This document shows positions 23,703-33,100 of a DNA stretch of 64,000 nt, in pieces. Below the pieces are notes generated by a model, which ran no database searches, was not told the origin of the DNA, and was given only the letters and a program-made list of their open reading frames with translations. A program made the translations under genes and the position numbers. The stretch is from Halorussus marinus (GTDB lineage Archaea > Halobacteriota > Halobacteria > Halobacteriales > Haladaptataceae): positions 62,001 to 126,000 of the forward strand of contig NZ_SBIV01000005.1 of assembly GCF_004765795.1 (NCBI RefSeq). Reading direction: 5' to 3'. How positions within the stretch are numbered: position 1 is the stretch's first letter; every line of letters begins with the position of its first letter.

Positions 23703-26700
23703 ATGCTCCCGCAGTCGGTAGAACGCGGCCCTCACGACGGGGACCTGCGTCGCGTACTGTACGTCGACGCCGGCGACGGAGACGGCGTCGCGGACGCCCC
23801 GTCGTTCACGCTCGAAACCGAGTCGCGGGCGACCGACGCGCTGGGCCGTCTCGACGCCGAGCGGTTCGACTGCGTGATCGCGGGGCCCGACCTCCCCGAG
23901 ACCGACGGCATCACCCTGCTCGAAACCGTCGGCGAGCTGTTCCCGGCGGTCGGGCGCGTCCTCGTGGCCGACTCGGTGGCCGACGCGCCCGACGGCGTCG
24001 AGTTCGTCTCCGCCCGGCCGTCCGACGACCGCCCGGCTCGGCTCGCTCGCCGTGTCGCGCGCGTGCTCGATCGCCGCGAGACCGAGCGGTCTCGCGACCT
24101 GCTCGCCGACCGGTTCGGCACGCTGGTCGAGTGCTCGCCCGACGCGATGCTCACGCTGGACGACGACTGCACGATCCTGTTCGCCAACGCGGCGACCGAA
24201 CGGGTGTTCGGCTACGACCCCGCCGAGCTGGTCGGCGACTCGGTGGGCCGCCTGCTCGCCGAGCGGGTCCGCGGGTCGGTCAGGGCGGCGATCGCGGAAC
24301 TGCGCGAGGCCGACGCGACCGCCGAGTGCGAGTACGTCGAGCTCCCGGGACGGGACCGCGAGGGCGAGGAGATCCCGCTCGTGGTCTCGGTCACCGAGTC
24401 GGTCCGGGACGGCCGGCGCTACTACTCGTGTATCGTGAGGGAAGTCAGCGAGCGAAAGCGCCTCGAAGAGCGCCTCGGCGAGGAGCGGCGCAAGACCCGC
24501 GACCTCCACGACGTGGCGGTGATGCTCGAAGCCTGCGACACCGCCGACGAGGTGTGTCGGCTCGCGGTCGAGACCGCAGAGCAACTGCTCGAATTCGACA
24601 TCGCGGCGGTCGATATAGTCGAAGACGACGTGCTCGTCCCGCGGGCCGTCTCGAAAGGGATACCTTCCGACGGCTACTACACGACCACCCCGATCGACGC
24701 CGACGACAAGCTCGCGGCGCGGGCGCTCCGGGCCGACGAGACGATCCGGACCGGCGACCTCCGCGAGGCCGGGGTCGACCCGGCCGCGACCGGCTACCGG
24801 TCGGCGCTGACCGTTCCCATCGGCGAGACCGGCGTGTTTCAGGCGGTCTCGAAGGAGTCCGACTCCTTCGACGAGAGCGACCGCGAGCTCGCCGAACTGC
24901 TGGTGGCTCACATGCGCGAGGCGCTCGCGCGCATCCGGTCTGAGCGCGCGCTGGCCGCCGAGCGCGACCGGTTCGCCGCGCTGTTCGAGCACATCCCCGA
25001 ACCGACCGTCGACTACCAGATCCGCGACGGCCGTTGTCTCATCGAGGCGGTCAATCCGGCCTTCGAGGCGGTGTTCGGCTACGACGCCGAGGAGGCGGTC
25101 GGCGAGGCGGCCGAGGAGCTGATCGTCCCCGAAGAGGCCCGCGCGGAGGCCGAACACCACATTCAGAAGGTCAAGGCCGGCGAGCAGATCAACGCCGAGG
25201 TGCGCCGGGAGACCGCCGAGGGCTACCGGGACTTCCTGTTGCGAAACGCCGACATGCCCGGCGAGGACAACGCGGGCTATCTCATCTACACCGACATCAC
25301 CGACCGCAAGCAACTGGAGCGAGACCTCTCGCGCGAGAAAGAGAAGATCGAGCGGCTCCACCACGTCGCGGTCAGGCTCGAAAGCTCCGAGTCGCCCGAC
25401 GAGATCTACCAGCGCACCGTCGACGCCGCCGAGGAGATCCTGAAGTTCGACAGCTGTAGCATCGACGTCGACGAGAACGGGTGGTTCGTCGCGAGGGCGA
25501 CGTCCTCGGAGCTCGAAACCGACGACTACCCCGACCTCCGGACCGACGCGGGGCTCGCCGGCAAGACCTACCAGACCGGCGAGACCTACGTCGTCGACGA
25601 CGCCCAGAGCCCCGACGGCCCCGAGGTGCTCGACGAGAAGTACCGGTCGTTCCTGAGCGTCCCGGTCGGCGACCGCGGGGTGTTTCAGGCGGCCTCGCGG
25701 TCGGTCGGGGAGTTCGACGGCGAGGACGCCCGGCTGGCCGAACTGCTCCTTTCACACGCGGTCCAGGCGCTGGTCCGGGTCGAGTCGAAGTCGGCGCTCC
25801 GGGCCGAGCGCGACCGGTTCGCCGCGCTGTTCGAGAACGTCCCCGAACCGATCGCAGACTACGAGTTCCGGGACGGCGAACCCATCGTCCGGTCGGTCAA
25901 CGAGGCGTTCGAGGCGGTGTTCGGCTACGACGCCGACCGGGCGGTCGGCCGGTCGCTCGACGACCTCATCACCCCCGACGGCGAACGCGGGGCGGCCGAG
26001 CGGCTCAACGAGCAGGTGCGGGCCGGCGAGCGCGTCGACGCCGAGGTGCGCCGGGAGGCCGCCGACGGGATCCGCGATTTCCTGTTGCGCAACGCGGAGG
26101 TCTCGGGGAGCCCCGGCAACTACGTCATCTACACCGACATCACCGAGCGCAAGGAACGCGAGCGCCGCCACCGGTCGATGACCGAGGACGTGCTCGACAA
26201 CACCGACGTGGGTATCTTCGTCCTCGACGAGGAGTTCGACGTGGCGTGGGCGAACGCGACGGTCGAGGAGTACTTCGGCGTCGACCGGGAGGACCTGCTC
26301 GGCCGCGACAAGGAGACGCTCGTCGACGAGCGCATCGCCCCGACGGTCGAGGACTCGGCGCACTTCGCCGAGACGGTGGTCGGGACGTACGAGGACAACA
26401 CCGGCGTCGAACAGTTCTCCTGTCGGGTCACGCCCGCCGAGGGCCGGGCCGAGCGGTACCTCCAGCACCGGAGCCGCCCCATCGAGTCGGGGCTGTACGC
26501 CGGCGGTCGGGTCGAGCTCTACTACGACGTGACCGAACGCACCGAGCGCGAGGAGATGCTCGACGCGCTCCACGGCGCGAGCCGGCGGCTGATGGCGGCC
26601 CAGAGCCAGCGCGAGATCGCCGAGACCGCGGTCGAGACCGCCGCCGAGGTGCTCGACATCCCCCACACGACGGTGCTCCGGTGGAACGACGACGCCGGGG

Positions 26701-28232
26701 TGCTCGAACCCTACATCGTTCCGCCCGAGACGACCGCCGAGATCGGCGAGACGCCGGACTTCGCGCCCGGGGAGGGGATCGTCGGTAGCGTCTTCGAGTC
26801 GGGCGAGCCCGAGCACTTCGACAACGCCTACGACGACCCGCGCGCCCACGACGACGGCGCGTCGGGAGTCCGGGCGTTCGCGGCGTTTCCGCTCGGCGAC
26901 TGGGGAGTGCTCACCATCGTGTCGACGACGCCCGGGGCGTTCGACGACTACGAGATCGACCTCACGAAGGTGCTCGCGGCCAACGCCGAGGTCGCGCTCA
27001 ACCGCGCCGAACACGAGGCCGAGCTCGCCGACCAGCGCGAACAGCTCGCCGAACTCGACCGCATCAACGAGGTCATCAGGGACATCGACCAGCTTCTGGT
27101 CCGGGCGGGCACCCGCGAGGAGATCGAGCAGGCGGTCTGCGACCGGCTCGCCGACTCCGACCACTACCGGTTCGCGTGGACCGGCACCACCATCGTCGGC
27201 AACCGGATCGAACCGACCGCTTCGACGGGGCCCGCGGACGGCTACCTCGACGCGGTGACCGTCCCGGTCGACCACGACGACCACGGGACCGGTCCCGCGG
27301 GGCGGGCGGTCCGGACCGGCGAGACGCAGGTGATCGAGTCCATCGCGGACTCGGCGGTGTTCGAACCGTGGCGCGAGCCGGCGCTCGCGCGGGGCTTCCG
27401 GTCGATGGCGGCGATCCCGCTCCGGTACCGCGACACCACCTACGGGGTCCTCTGTGTCTACGCCGACCGGGCGAACGCGCTCAACGACCGCGAGACCGCG
27501 GTCCTCTCCGAGCTCGGCGAGACCATCGGCCACGCCATCAACGCGGTCGAGAACAAGCGCGCCCTGCTGGCCGACGACGTGGTCGAGGTCGAGTTCGACG
27601 TCACCGACGGCGAGGGGTTCTTCTCGCGGGCGGCCCGCGAGGAAGACTGCACATTCACCCTCGAAGGCGTGACGATCAACACCGACGGGTCGTTCGTCCA
27701 CTTCGTGACCGTCGACGGCATCGACCCCGACCGACTCCGCGAGCGCGCCGAGCCAGACCCCGACATCGAGCGCGCCCGTCTCGTCAACGAACACGACGAC
27801 GGCCACCTGTTCGAGCTCGTGTACACGGGGCCGTCGTTGCTCTCGACCCTGCTCGATCACGGCGGGACCCTCCGGGAGTCGCGGTTCACCGCCGACGGCG
27901 GCCGGAGCGTGGTCGAGCTCCCGATGAACGCCGACGTGCGGGCGGCCATCGAGTCGATCACCGACCGGATCCCCGGCGCGGAGGTGGTCGCCCAGCGCGA
28001 GCGCAAGCGTCCCGACCGCACCGTCCAGGAGTTCCGGGCCGCGATCGAGGACGATCTGACCGACCGCCAGCGCTCGGCGCTGGAGGCGGCGTTCTACGCC
28101 GGCTTCTTCGAGTGGCCCCGCGAGAGCACCGGCGAGGAGGTCGCCGAGTCGCTCGGGGTCTCGGCGCCGACGTTCCACCAGCACCTCCGGGTCGGCGAGC
28201 GCAAACTGCTGGCGGCGCTCCTCGACGAGTAG
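23703..28232 (+). CDS. giant multi-PAS/GAF sensor with HTH-10 output and degenerate receiver
   Basis: 1509 residues from ATG 23703; the 23 codons upstream are non-conserved. Order: receiver-like domain (about 15-130), PAS (145-250), GAF (260-410), PAS (420-540), GAF (550-690), PAS (700-820), PAS (825-950), GAF (955-1100), GAF (1115-1290), a Bat-type bacterioopsin-activator sensor region (1300-1440) and HTH-10 (1450-1505, LTDRQRSALEAAFYAGFFEWPRES...VSAPTFHQHL). In the receiver the phosphorylated Asp is replaced (VIAGPDLP instead of VISDYDMP). The PAS-GAF pair is duplicated: FAALFExxPEP...FLLRNA occurs twice. It has no kinase domain, so it probably senses small ligands or redox state and binds DNA itself. 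Confidence 0.88.
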   Translation: MLPQSVERGPHDGDLRRVLYVDAGDGDGVADAPSFTLETESRATDALGRLDAERFDCVIAGPDLPETDGITLLETVGELFPAVGRVLVADSVADAPDGVEFVSARPSDDRPARLARRVARVLDRRETERSRDLLADRFGTLVECSPDAMLTLDDDCTILFANAATERVFGYDPAELVGDSVGRLLAERVRGSVRAAIAELREADATAECEYVELPGRDREGEEIPLVVSVTESVRDGRRYYSCIVREVSERKRLEERLGEERRKTRDLHDVAVMLEACDTADEVCRLAVETAEQLLEFDIAAVDIVEDDVLVPRAVSKGIPSDGYYTTTPIDADDKLAARALRADETIRTGDLREAGVDPAATGYRSALTVPIGETGVFQAVSKESDSFDESDRELAELLVAHMREALARIRSERALAAERDRFAALFEHIPEPTVDYQIRDGRCLIEAVNPAFEAVFGYDAEEAVGEAAEELIVPEEARAEAEHHIQKVKAGEQINAEVRRETAEGYRDFLLRNADMPGEDNAGYLIYTDITDRKQLERDLSREKEKIERLHHVAVRLESSESPDEIYQRTVDAAEEILKFDSCSIDVDENGWFVARATSSELETDDYPDLRTDAGLAGKTYQTGETYVVDDAQSPDGPEVLDEKYRSFLSVPVGDRGVFQAASRSVGEFDGEDARLAELLLSHAVQALVRVESKSALRAERDRFAALFENVPEPIADYEFRDGEPIVRSVNEAFEAVFGYDADRAVGRSLDDLITPDGERGAAERLNEQVRAGERVDAEVRREAADGIRDFLLRNAEVSGSPGNYVIYTDITERKERERRHRSMTEDVLDNTDVGIFVLDEEFDVAWANATVEEYFGVDREDLLGRDKETLVDERIAPTVEDSAHFAETVVGTYEDNTGVEQFSCRVTPAEGRAERYLQHRSRPIESGLYAGGRVELYYDVTERTEREEMLDALHGASRRLMAAQSQREIAETAVETAAEVLDIPHTTVLRWNDDAGVLEPYIVPPETTAEIGETPDFAPGEGIVGSVFESGEPEHFDNAYDDPRAHDDGASGVRAFAAFPLGDWGVLTIVSTTPGAFDDYEIDLTKVLAANAEVALNRAEHEAELADQREQLAELDRINEVIRDIDQLLVRAGTREEIEQAVCDRLADSDHYRFAWTGTTIVGNRIEPTASTGPADGYLDAVTVPVDHDDHGTGPAGRAVRTGETQVIESIADSAVFEPWREPALARGFRSMAAIPLRYRDTTYGVLCVYADRANALNDRETAVLSELGETIGHAINAVENKRALLADDVVEVEFDVTDGEGFFSRAAREEDCTFTLEGVTINTDGSFVHFVTVDGIDPDRLRERAEPDPDIERARLVNEHDDGHLFELVYTGPSLLSTLLDHGGTLRESRFTADGGRSVVELPMNADVRAAIESITDRIPGAEVVAQRERKRPDRTVQEFRAAIEDDLTDRQRSALEAAFYAGFFEWPRESTGEEVAESLGVSAPTFHQHLRVGERKLLAALLDE

Positions 28233-28281
28233 GGCGCCGAAGGAACACTTTTGTTGTGTCCGGGTCACCTCCCGTCCGACG

Positions 28282-29844
28282 ATGGCCGAGGAGACCGACG
28301 AGCGCGAGCGGATCCGACGGCTCCGGGAGGCGGCCCGCGAGCGCTGGAGCGGGGCCGACGACGACGCCGACGCCTTGGCCTCGCGCCTCGACAGCGACGA
28401 CCCCGAGGTCCGGGCCGAGGCGGTGTGGGGACTCGCCGAGCTCGCGTCCGATCCCGACCGATCGGTCCGGCTCCCGGTCGAGTCGCGGCTCGCTCCGCTT
28501 CTCGACGACGACGACCAGTGGGTCCGGCGCGGGGCCTCGTGGGCGCTGGCGATCGTCGCCGACCGCCGCCCCGAGCGCGGCCGCCCCGCGGCCGAGGCGC
28601 TCGCGCGCGCGCTGACCGACGACGACCCGCTCGTCCGGGAGAACAACGTCCTCGCGCTCTCGGCCGTGGCCGCCGAGTACCCCCACGCCGCCGAGCCCGC
28701 GCTGTCGCGGCTCGCCGACCTCGTCCGGGACGGTGACGGGCTCGTCCGGCAGTACGCCGCCGAGGCGCTCCGACGGCTCGTGGGCCAACTCGACGAGGAC
28801 GGCTTCCCGGAGACCGTCGAGGCCGGCGGGGAGATCGCGGATCTCCTGCCCGACGACGCGGGCGTGGTCGCGGTGACCGACGAGGGCGGCGCGACCGGGT
28901 CGATCCGGGTCCGGACCGACGCCGCGGCGGACGACGAATCGGCGGTCGATTCCGACGCCCGCGACTCGCCCGACGAGACCGGCCCGCCCGAGGCGATCCC
29001 CTCGCCGCCGCCGATCGACGCCGATTTCCGGGGGTTCGATCGGCTCGCCGACCGGGGCGGCGACCCCGTGACGACCGCTCGGAAGGCGCGAGCGCCGGCC
29101 GCGGGCGCGGACGACCGGCCCGTCGTCGTCTCGCTCCGGACGGCCCGATCGGAGGCGGGCGTCGACGCCGACCGGGTCGCGGAGGCGTTCCGGGCGTGGG
29201 ACCGCATCGACGACCACGACCACGTCGCGCCGGTCCTCGCCCGCGGCGACCGGCCCCGGCCGTGGATCGCGACCGAGTTCATGGACGCGGGCACGCTCCG
29301 AGATGCGGTCGGCTCCGTCGGCTTCGAGCGGGCGCTCTGGACGGTCCACTGCCTCTCGCGGGCGGTCTCTCACGCCCACTCTCGGGGAGTCGTCCACGGC
29401 GCGCTTCGGCCCGGTGCGGTCGGGCTCTCGACGGTGCTCGGAGCGTGGCCGGCGCCGAAGGTCGGCGACTGGGGGCTGGGCGAGCCCCTCGCCGCGGTCG
29501 CCTCCCCGCCGGTCCCGCCCGCGTTCGCCGCGCCCGAGCACTTCGACCCCGAGGCGTTCGGCCGCCCCGATCAGGCCACCGACGTCTACCAGTTGGGCGC
29601 GCTCGCGTACGCGCTGTTCGCCGGTCGGCCCCCGTTCGTCGACGCCGCCGGCGAGATCGTCCGCGACTCGCCCGTCGCGGAGCCGCCGCCGGTCACCGAC
29701 CACGTTCCCGGCGTCCCCGCGGCGGTCGACGATCTGGTGGCGCGGGCGCTCGCGGCCGACAAGCGCGCGCGGTTCGAGACCGCGGCGGACTTCCGACGGG
29801 ACGTCGAACTCCTCGCGTCGGAGTTCGACTGGGCGGGGCGGTGA
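28282..29844 (+). CDS. HEAT-repeat protein fused to a protein pseudokinase
   Basis: 520 residues. About 30-180 are HEAT-like repeats (DDPEVRAEAVWGLAELA, DDQWVRRGASWALAIVA, DDPLVRENNVLALSAVA, GDGLVRQYAAEAL). A disordered acidic/proline linker (about 195-250) leads to a Ser/Thr-kinase-like domain (about 255-515). The catalytic loop reads VVHGALRPGAV where kinases have VHRDLKPEN, so the catalytic Asp and metal-binding Asn are lost. The VAIK Lys is replaced (VVVSLRTA), but the DFG-like GDWGLG remains. It therefore probably works as a scaffold or nucleotide-sensing pseudokinase. It starts 50 bp after the giant sensor and may be cotranscribed with it. Confidence 0.85.
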   Translation: MAEETDERERIRRLREAARERWSGADDDADALASRLDSDDPEVRAEAVWGLAELASDPDRSVRLPVESRLAPLLDDDDQWVRRGASWALAIVADRRPERGRPAAEALARALTDDDPLVRENNVLALSAVAAEYPHAAEPALSRLADLVRDGDGLVRQYAAEALRRLVGQLDEDGFPETVEAGGEIADLLPDDAGVVAVTDEGGATGSIRVRTDAAADDESAVDSDARDSPDETGPPEAIPSPPPIDADFRGFDRLADRGGDPVTTARKARAPAAGADDRPVVVSLRTARSEAGVDADRVAEAFRAWDRIDDHDHVAPVLARGDRPRPWIATEFMDAGTLRDAVGSVGFERALWTVHCLSRAVSHAHSRGVVHGALRPGAVGLSTVLGAWPAPKVGDWGLGEPLAAVASPPVPPAFAAPEHFDPEAFGRPDQATDVYQLGALAYALFAGRPPFVDAAGEIVRDSPVAEPPPVTDHVPGVPAAVDDLVARALAADKRARFETAADFRRDVELLASEFDWAGR

Positions 29845-29856
29845 GCCGCTGTCGGA

Positions 29857-30099
29857 CTACCGGGCGCCCGCCGGGGCGCCGTCGTTGTGAAAGTACACGA
29901 CGCGCTCGCCCTCCCCGGTCGCTGTCTCGCGCTCGACGTCCTGCCTGCTCGCGCACCGCCGCCGGTAGCGTTTCAGGAACGACAGCGGCTGGCCGCCGAA
30001 GACGTCGGCCCACCGGTCGCCCCGTTCGACGAGGAGCCGCTCGTCGTACGGCTCGCCACAGACCGGGCAAGCGGGTTCGTCGGGGTCGTTCGAGTGCAT
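29857..30099 (-). CDS. 80-residue zinc-finger-like small protein
   Basis: MHSNDPDEPACPVCGEPYDERLL gives one CxxC knuckle. A third Cys and a His (RRRCASR, VVYFHND) could complete a zinc site. The middle is basic and aromatic (PLSFLKRYRRRC), unusual among the acidic proteins here, and could contact nucleic acid. It is convergent with the pseudokinase gene (12-bp gap). Function unknown. Confidence 0.7.
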   Translation of the reverse strand: MHSNDPDEPACPVCGEPYDERLLVERGDRWADVFGGQPLSFLKRYRRRCASRQDVERETATGEGERVVYFHNDGAPAGAR

Positions 30100-30144
30100 T
30101 CGTGGGGTAGTTGGGGCGCGAGCTGTTTCAATGTCGCGGGGGCG

Positions 30145-33100
30145 TTACTTGGCTCGTCGCGCGAGCAGCGCCGCCGCGAGCAACGCGACCGCCGCGGTCC
30201 CGACGCCGAATCCGGGCACGCTCGGCGTCTGGCCGTCCGCGTCCGAGTCGTCCTCGCCGGTCACTTCGAGGCGCGCGGTCTCGTCGTTGACGCCGACGGT
30301 GTAGGTTCCGCCGGCGTCGACGCGCTGTTCGAAGGTGACCTCACGTCGCTCGCCGCCGGGCACCTCGACGGTCTCGGTTTCGAGGTCCTCGCCGAACATC
30401 GACAGGGTGAGATCGACGGTGCCGGGCTCGCCGCCGGCGTTCTCGACCGTGGCGGTGACCGCGACGGTCTCGCCCGCCTCGATGCTCGACGACGACAGCG
30501 AGAGATCGACGACCGAGACGTCGGACGGGCCGGTCGCGCCCTCCTCGACGGTCAGGTCGCCGAGTTCGTCGCCGCCGAGGGTCGCCTCGTAAGTGCCGGG
30601 CTCGACGTCGTCGGCACGCAGGGTCACCTCCGTCCGCTCGCCGGCGGGCACCGAGACGCGCTCGGTCGCGACCGTCTCGCCGTCGAGCGCGAGGCTGACG
30701 GGGACGGTCCGGTCGGACGCGCCCGGATTCCGGAGGGTCGCGGTCGCTTCGACCGCGCCCTCGGGGCCGACCGCGGTCTCGGCGAGCGCGGCGTCGGCTA
30801 CTTCGACGGTCCGGTCGGCGCCGACCGCGATCGCGCCCAGCCCGTCGGTCGTCGCTTCGAAGCGGTAGCCGCCGTCGGTCTCCTCGACCATCGTCGCGTC
30901 GAGGCGCTCCCACGCGCCGTCGTAGCCGTACACCGACACGTCGGCGGCGCCGCGCAGTTCGCCCAGCGCGGCGCGCTCGACCCCAAAGGACACGGTCGCG
31001 TTCTCGACGCCGCCTTCGAGGTACTTCGCGCTCACGTCGAGGGACGCGAGCGTCCGGTCGCTCGCGGTCGGCGCCGGCGCTTCGCCCGGCGCTTTGGCGC
31101 TCGCGACCGCCTCGAAGGCGACGTGGGCGTCGTCGCTGTCGAGGTTCACGTCGAGGCGGTCGAAACGGACGCCGGTCGCGTTCGCGACGCCGGTCTCGCG
31201 CAGATCGGCCGACACCGTCTCGTCGGCGCGGCCGTTTCTGACGTCGACCAGCGTCGCGTTCGCCCCGGCGCGCTCTATCTGGGTCACGACCGCCGGCGGG
31301 CTCGCCGAACCGCCACCGCCGCCACCGCCGCCACCGCCGCCACCGCCGCCGATGGAGCCGCCCGTCGAGCCGCCGTCGTCCTCGTCGTCGATGGCGCGCT
31401 CGCCCTCGTTCACGGTGACCTCGACCGCGGCCTCGTTGGCGTTCCCGCGCTCGGTCCCGATGGTGACCGTTGCGGTGTAGGTCCCGCTCGCGTCGTAGCG
31501 GTGGATCACGGCGTCCTCGCCCGCGCCCGTCGTCCGCTCGGGGTCGCCGTCGCCGTCGAAGTCCCACCGGTACTCGGTCACGTTCGAGGGCGCGGTCGAG
31601 CCGTTCGCGTCGAACCGGAGCGGGTCGGTGGCGTTCACCTCGCTCGCGTTGACCGCCAGTTCGGCGTCCGGACCGGGGTCGACGGTGAACGAGAACCCGC
31701 GGGTGGCGGCGTGGCCCGCGGCGTCGCTCGCCCGGACGCTCCCGTCGTACGTCCCGGCGTCGAACTCCCGCGAGAGCGTCGCGCCGGCGGTGGTCCGCTC
31801 GTACTCGCCGTCGCCGTCGAGGTCCCACGCGTACTCGGTGATCCCGACGTTGTCGGTGGCGTTGGCGTAGAGGTCCACCACGTCGCCCGCCGTGATCGTC
31901 GCCGCGGCGGGCGCGTCGCCGTCGGCGGTCACGTTCCCGATCGCGGGGGCCTCGGCCGGCGTCACGTCGAGCGCGACCGTCGCGTTGTCGGTGTTTCCGT
32001 TGCCGTCTTCGACCGCGACGGCGGCCTCGTAGGTGCCGTTCGCGCGGTACGGCGGGACGGCGCTCGTCACGGGGTCGCTGGTGGCGTTCTCGTACTCGCC
32101 GTCGCCGTCGAGGTCCCACCGGTACTCGGCGATGCCGCGGTTGTCGTCGCTGGCGCTCGCGTCGAACTCGACCGTCGTATCCGCCTCGAACGCGGTCGGC
32201 GAGGCGTCGAGCGACGCCTCGGGGTCCGCGGTGTCGGGCGCCTCGATCTCGACGGTCCGCTCGACGGTGGCCTCGCGTCCGCCGCGGTCGGCGACCGTCA
32301 GCGACACCTCGTAGCTCCCGTTCTGGTCGAACCGATGGGCGGTGCGCGTCTCGCCGGTCACCGTCGAGTTGTCGTCGCCGAAGGTCCAGGTCACCGAGCT
32401 CTGGTCGATGCGGCCGTTGTCGGTGCTGTTGCTCGCGTCGAACACCAGCCGTTCGCCCTCGACGTGGTAGTCGGGGAGGCCGACGTCTCCGGACGCCACG
32501 CTCATCGCCGCGGTCGGCGGTTCGGCGGGTCGGACGGTGATCGGTATCGAGTCGGTGCTCTCGGTGCCCTCCGCGGACTCTGCCAGCACCTCGACGGTCC
32601 GTTCGCCCGTCCGGTTCGCGTCGTATCGGTGGGTTATCGTTCGGTCGGTCCGGTTTCGCTCGTACTCGCCGTCGCCGTCGAGGTCCCAGTAGAACTCGGC
32701 GGCGTCCGTGCCCGCGTCGAACGTGACTGGCCCGCCGACCTCCGGGTCGTCGTAGTCGGCGCTCAGGTCCGCGTTCGTACACTCGCCCCCGCGGGTGATG
32801 GTGACCGGTTCGTCCATGTCGAGGCGGACGTTGTCGTCGCCTTTCCGCCGGACGACCCAGTCGGTGACGGTGTCGTTTTGCTCGTCGTAGCGCCACCAGT
32901 AGTTGCTCCAGTGGTACGACTCCTCGTTGAAGTACGGTTCGATGGTGATGCTCTCGCCGTATCCGAGGTTCTGTAGCCCGCGGTACGCGCCGCCGTCCGT
33001 TCCGTGGTCGCCCCACCGCCAGTGGGCGGTGAAGTCGCTGTTGCCGTCGTAGCTCTCGATCGGGACGGCTCCGTAGTTGTTGTCGCGGTGGCCGTAGCGG

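Noticed and set aside
25752-29294. 1180-codon open frame on the minus strand
   Set aside because: It is antisense to the giant sensor and pseudokinase genes, whose proteins show clear domains. Long antisense frames are expected in GC-rich DNA with strong third-position bias, and the product has Arg/Val-rich, domain-free sequence.
31312-31350. Tandem repeats as a possible CRISPR array
   Set aside because: The unit is 9 bp without spacers and lies in frame in a protein gene, so it is a microsatellite.
29887-32976. 1029-codon open frame on the plus strand
   Set aside because: Antisense to the PKD surface-protein gene, which has a signal peptide and PGF-CTERM end. No domain in the antisense product.
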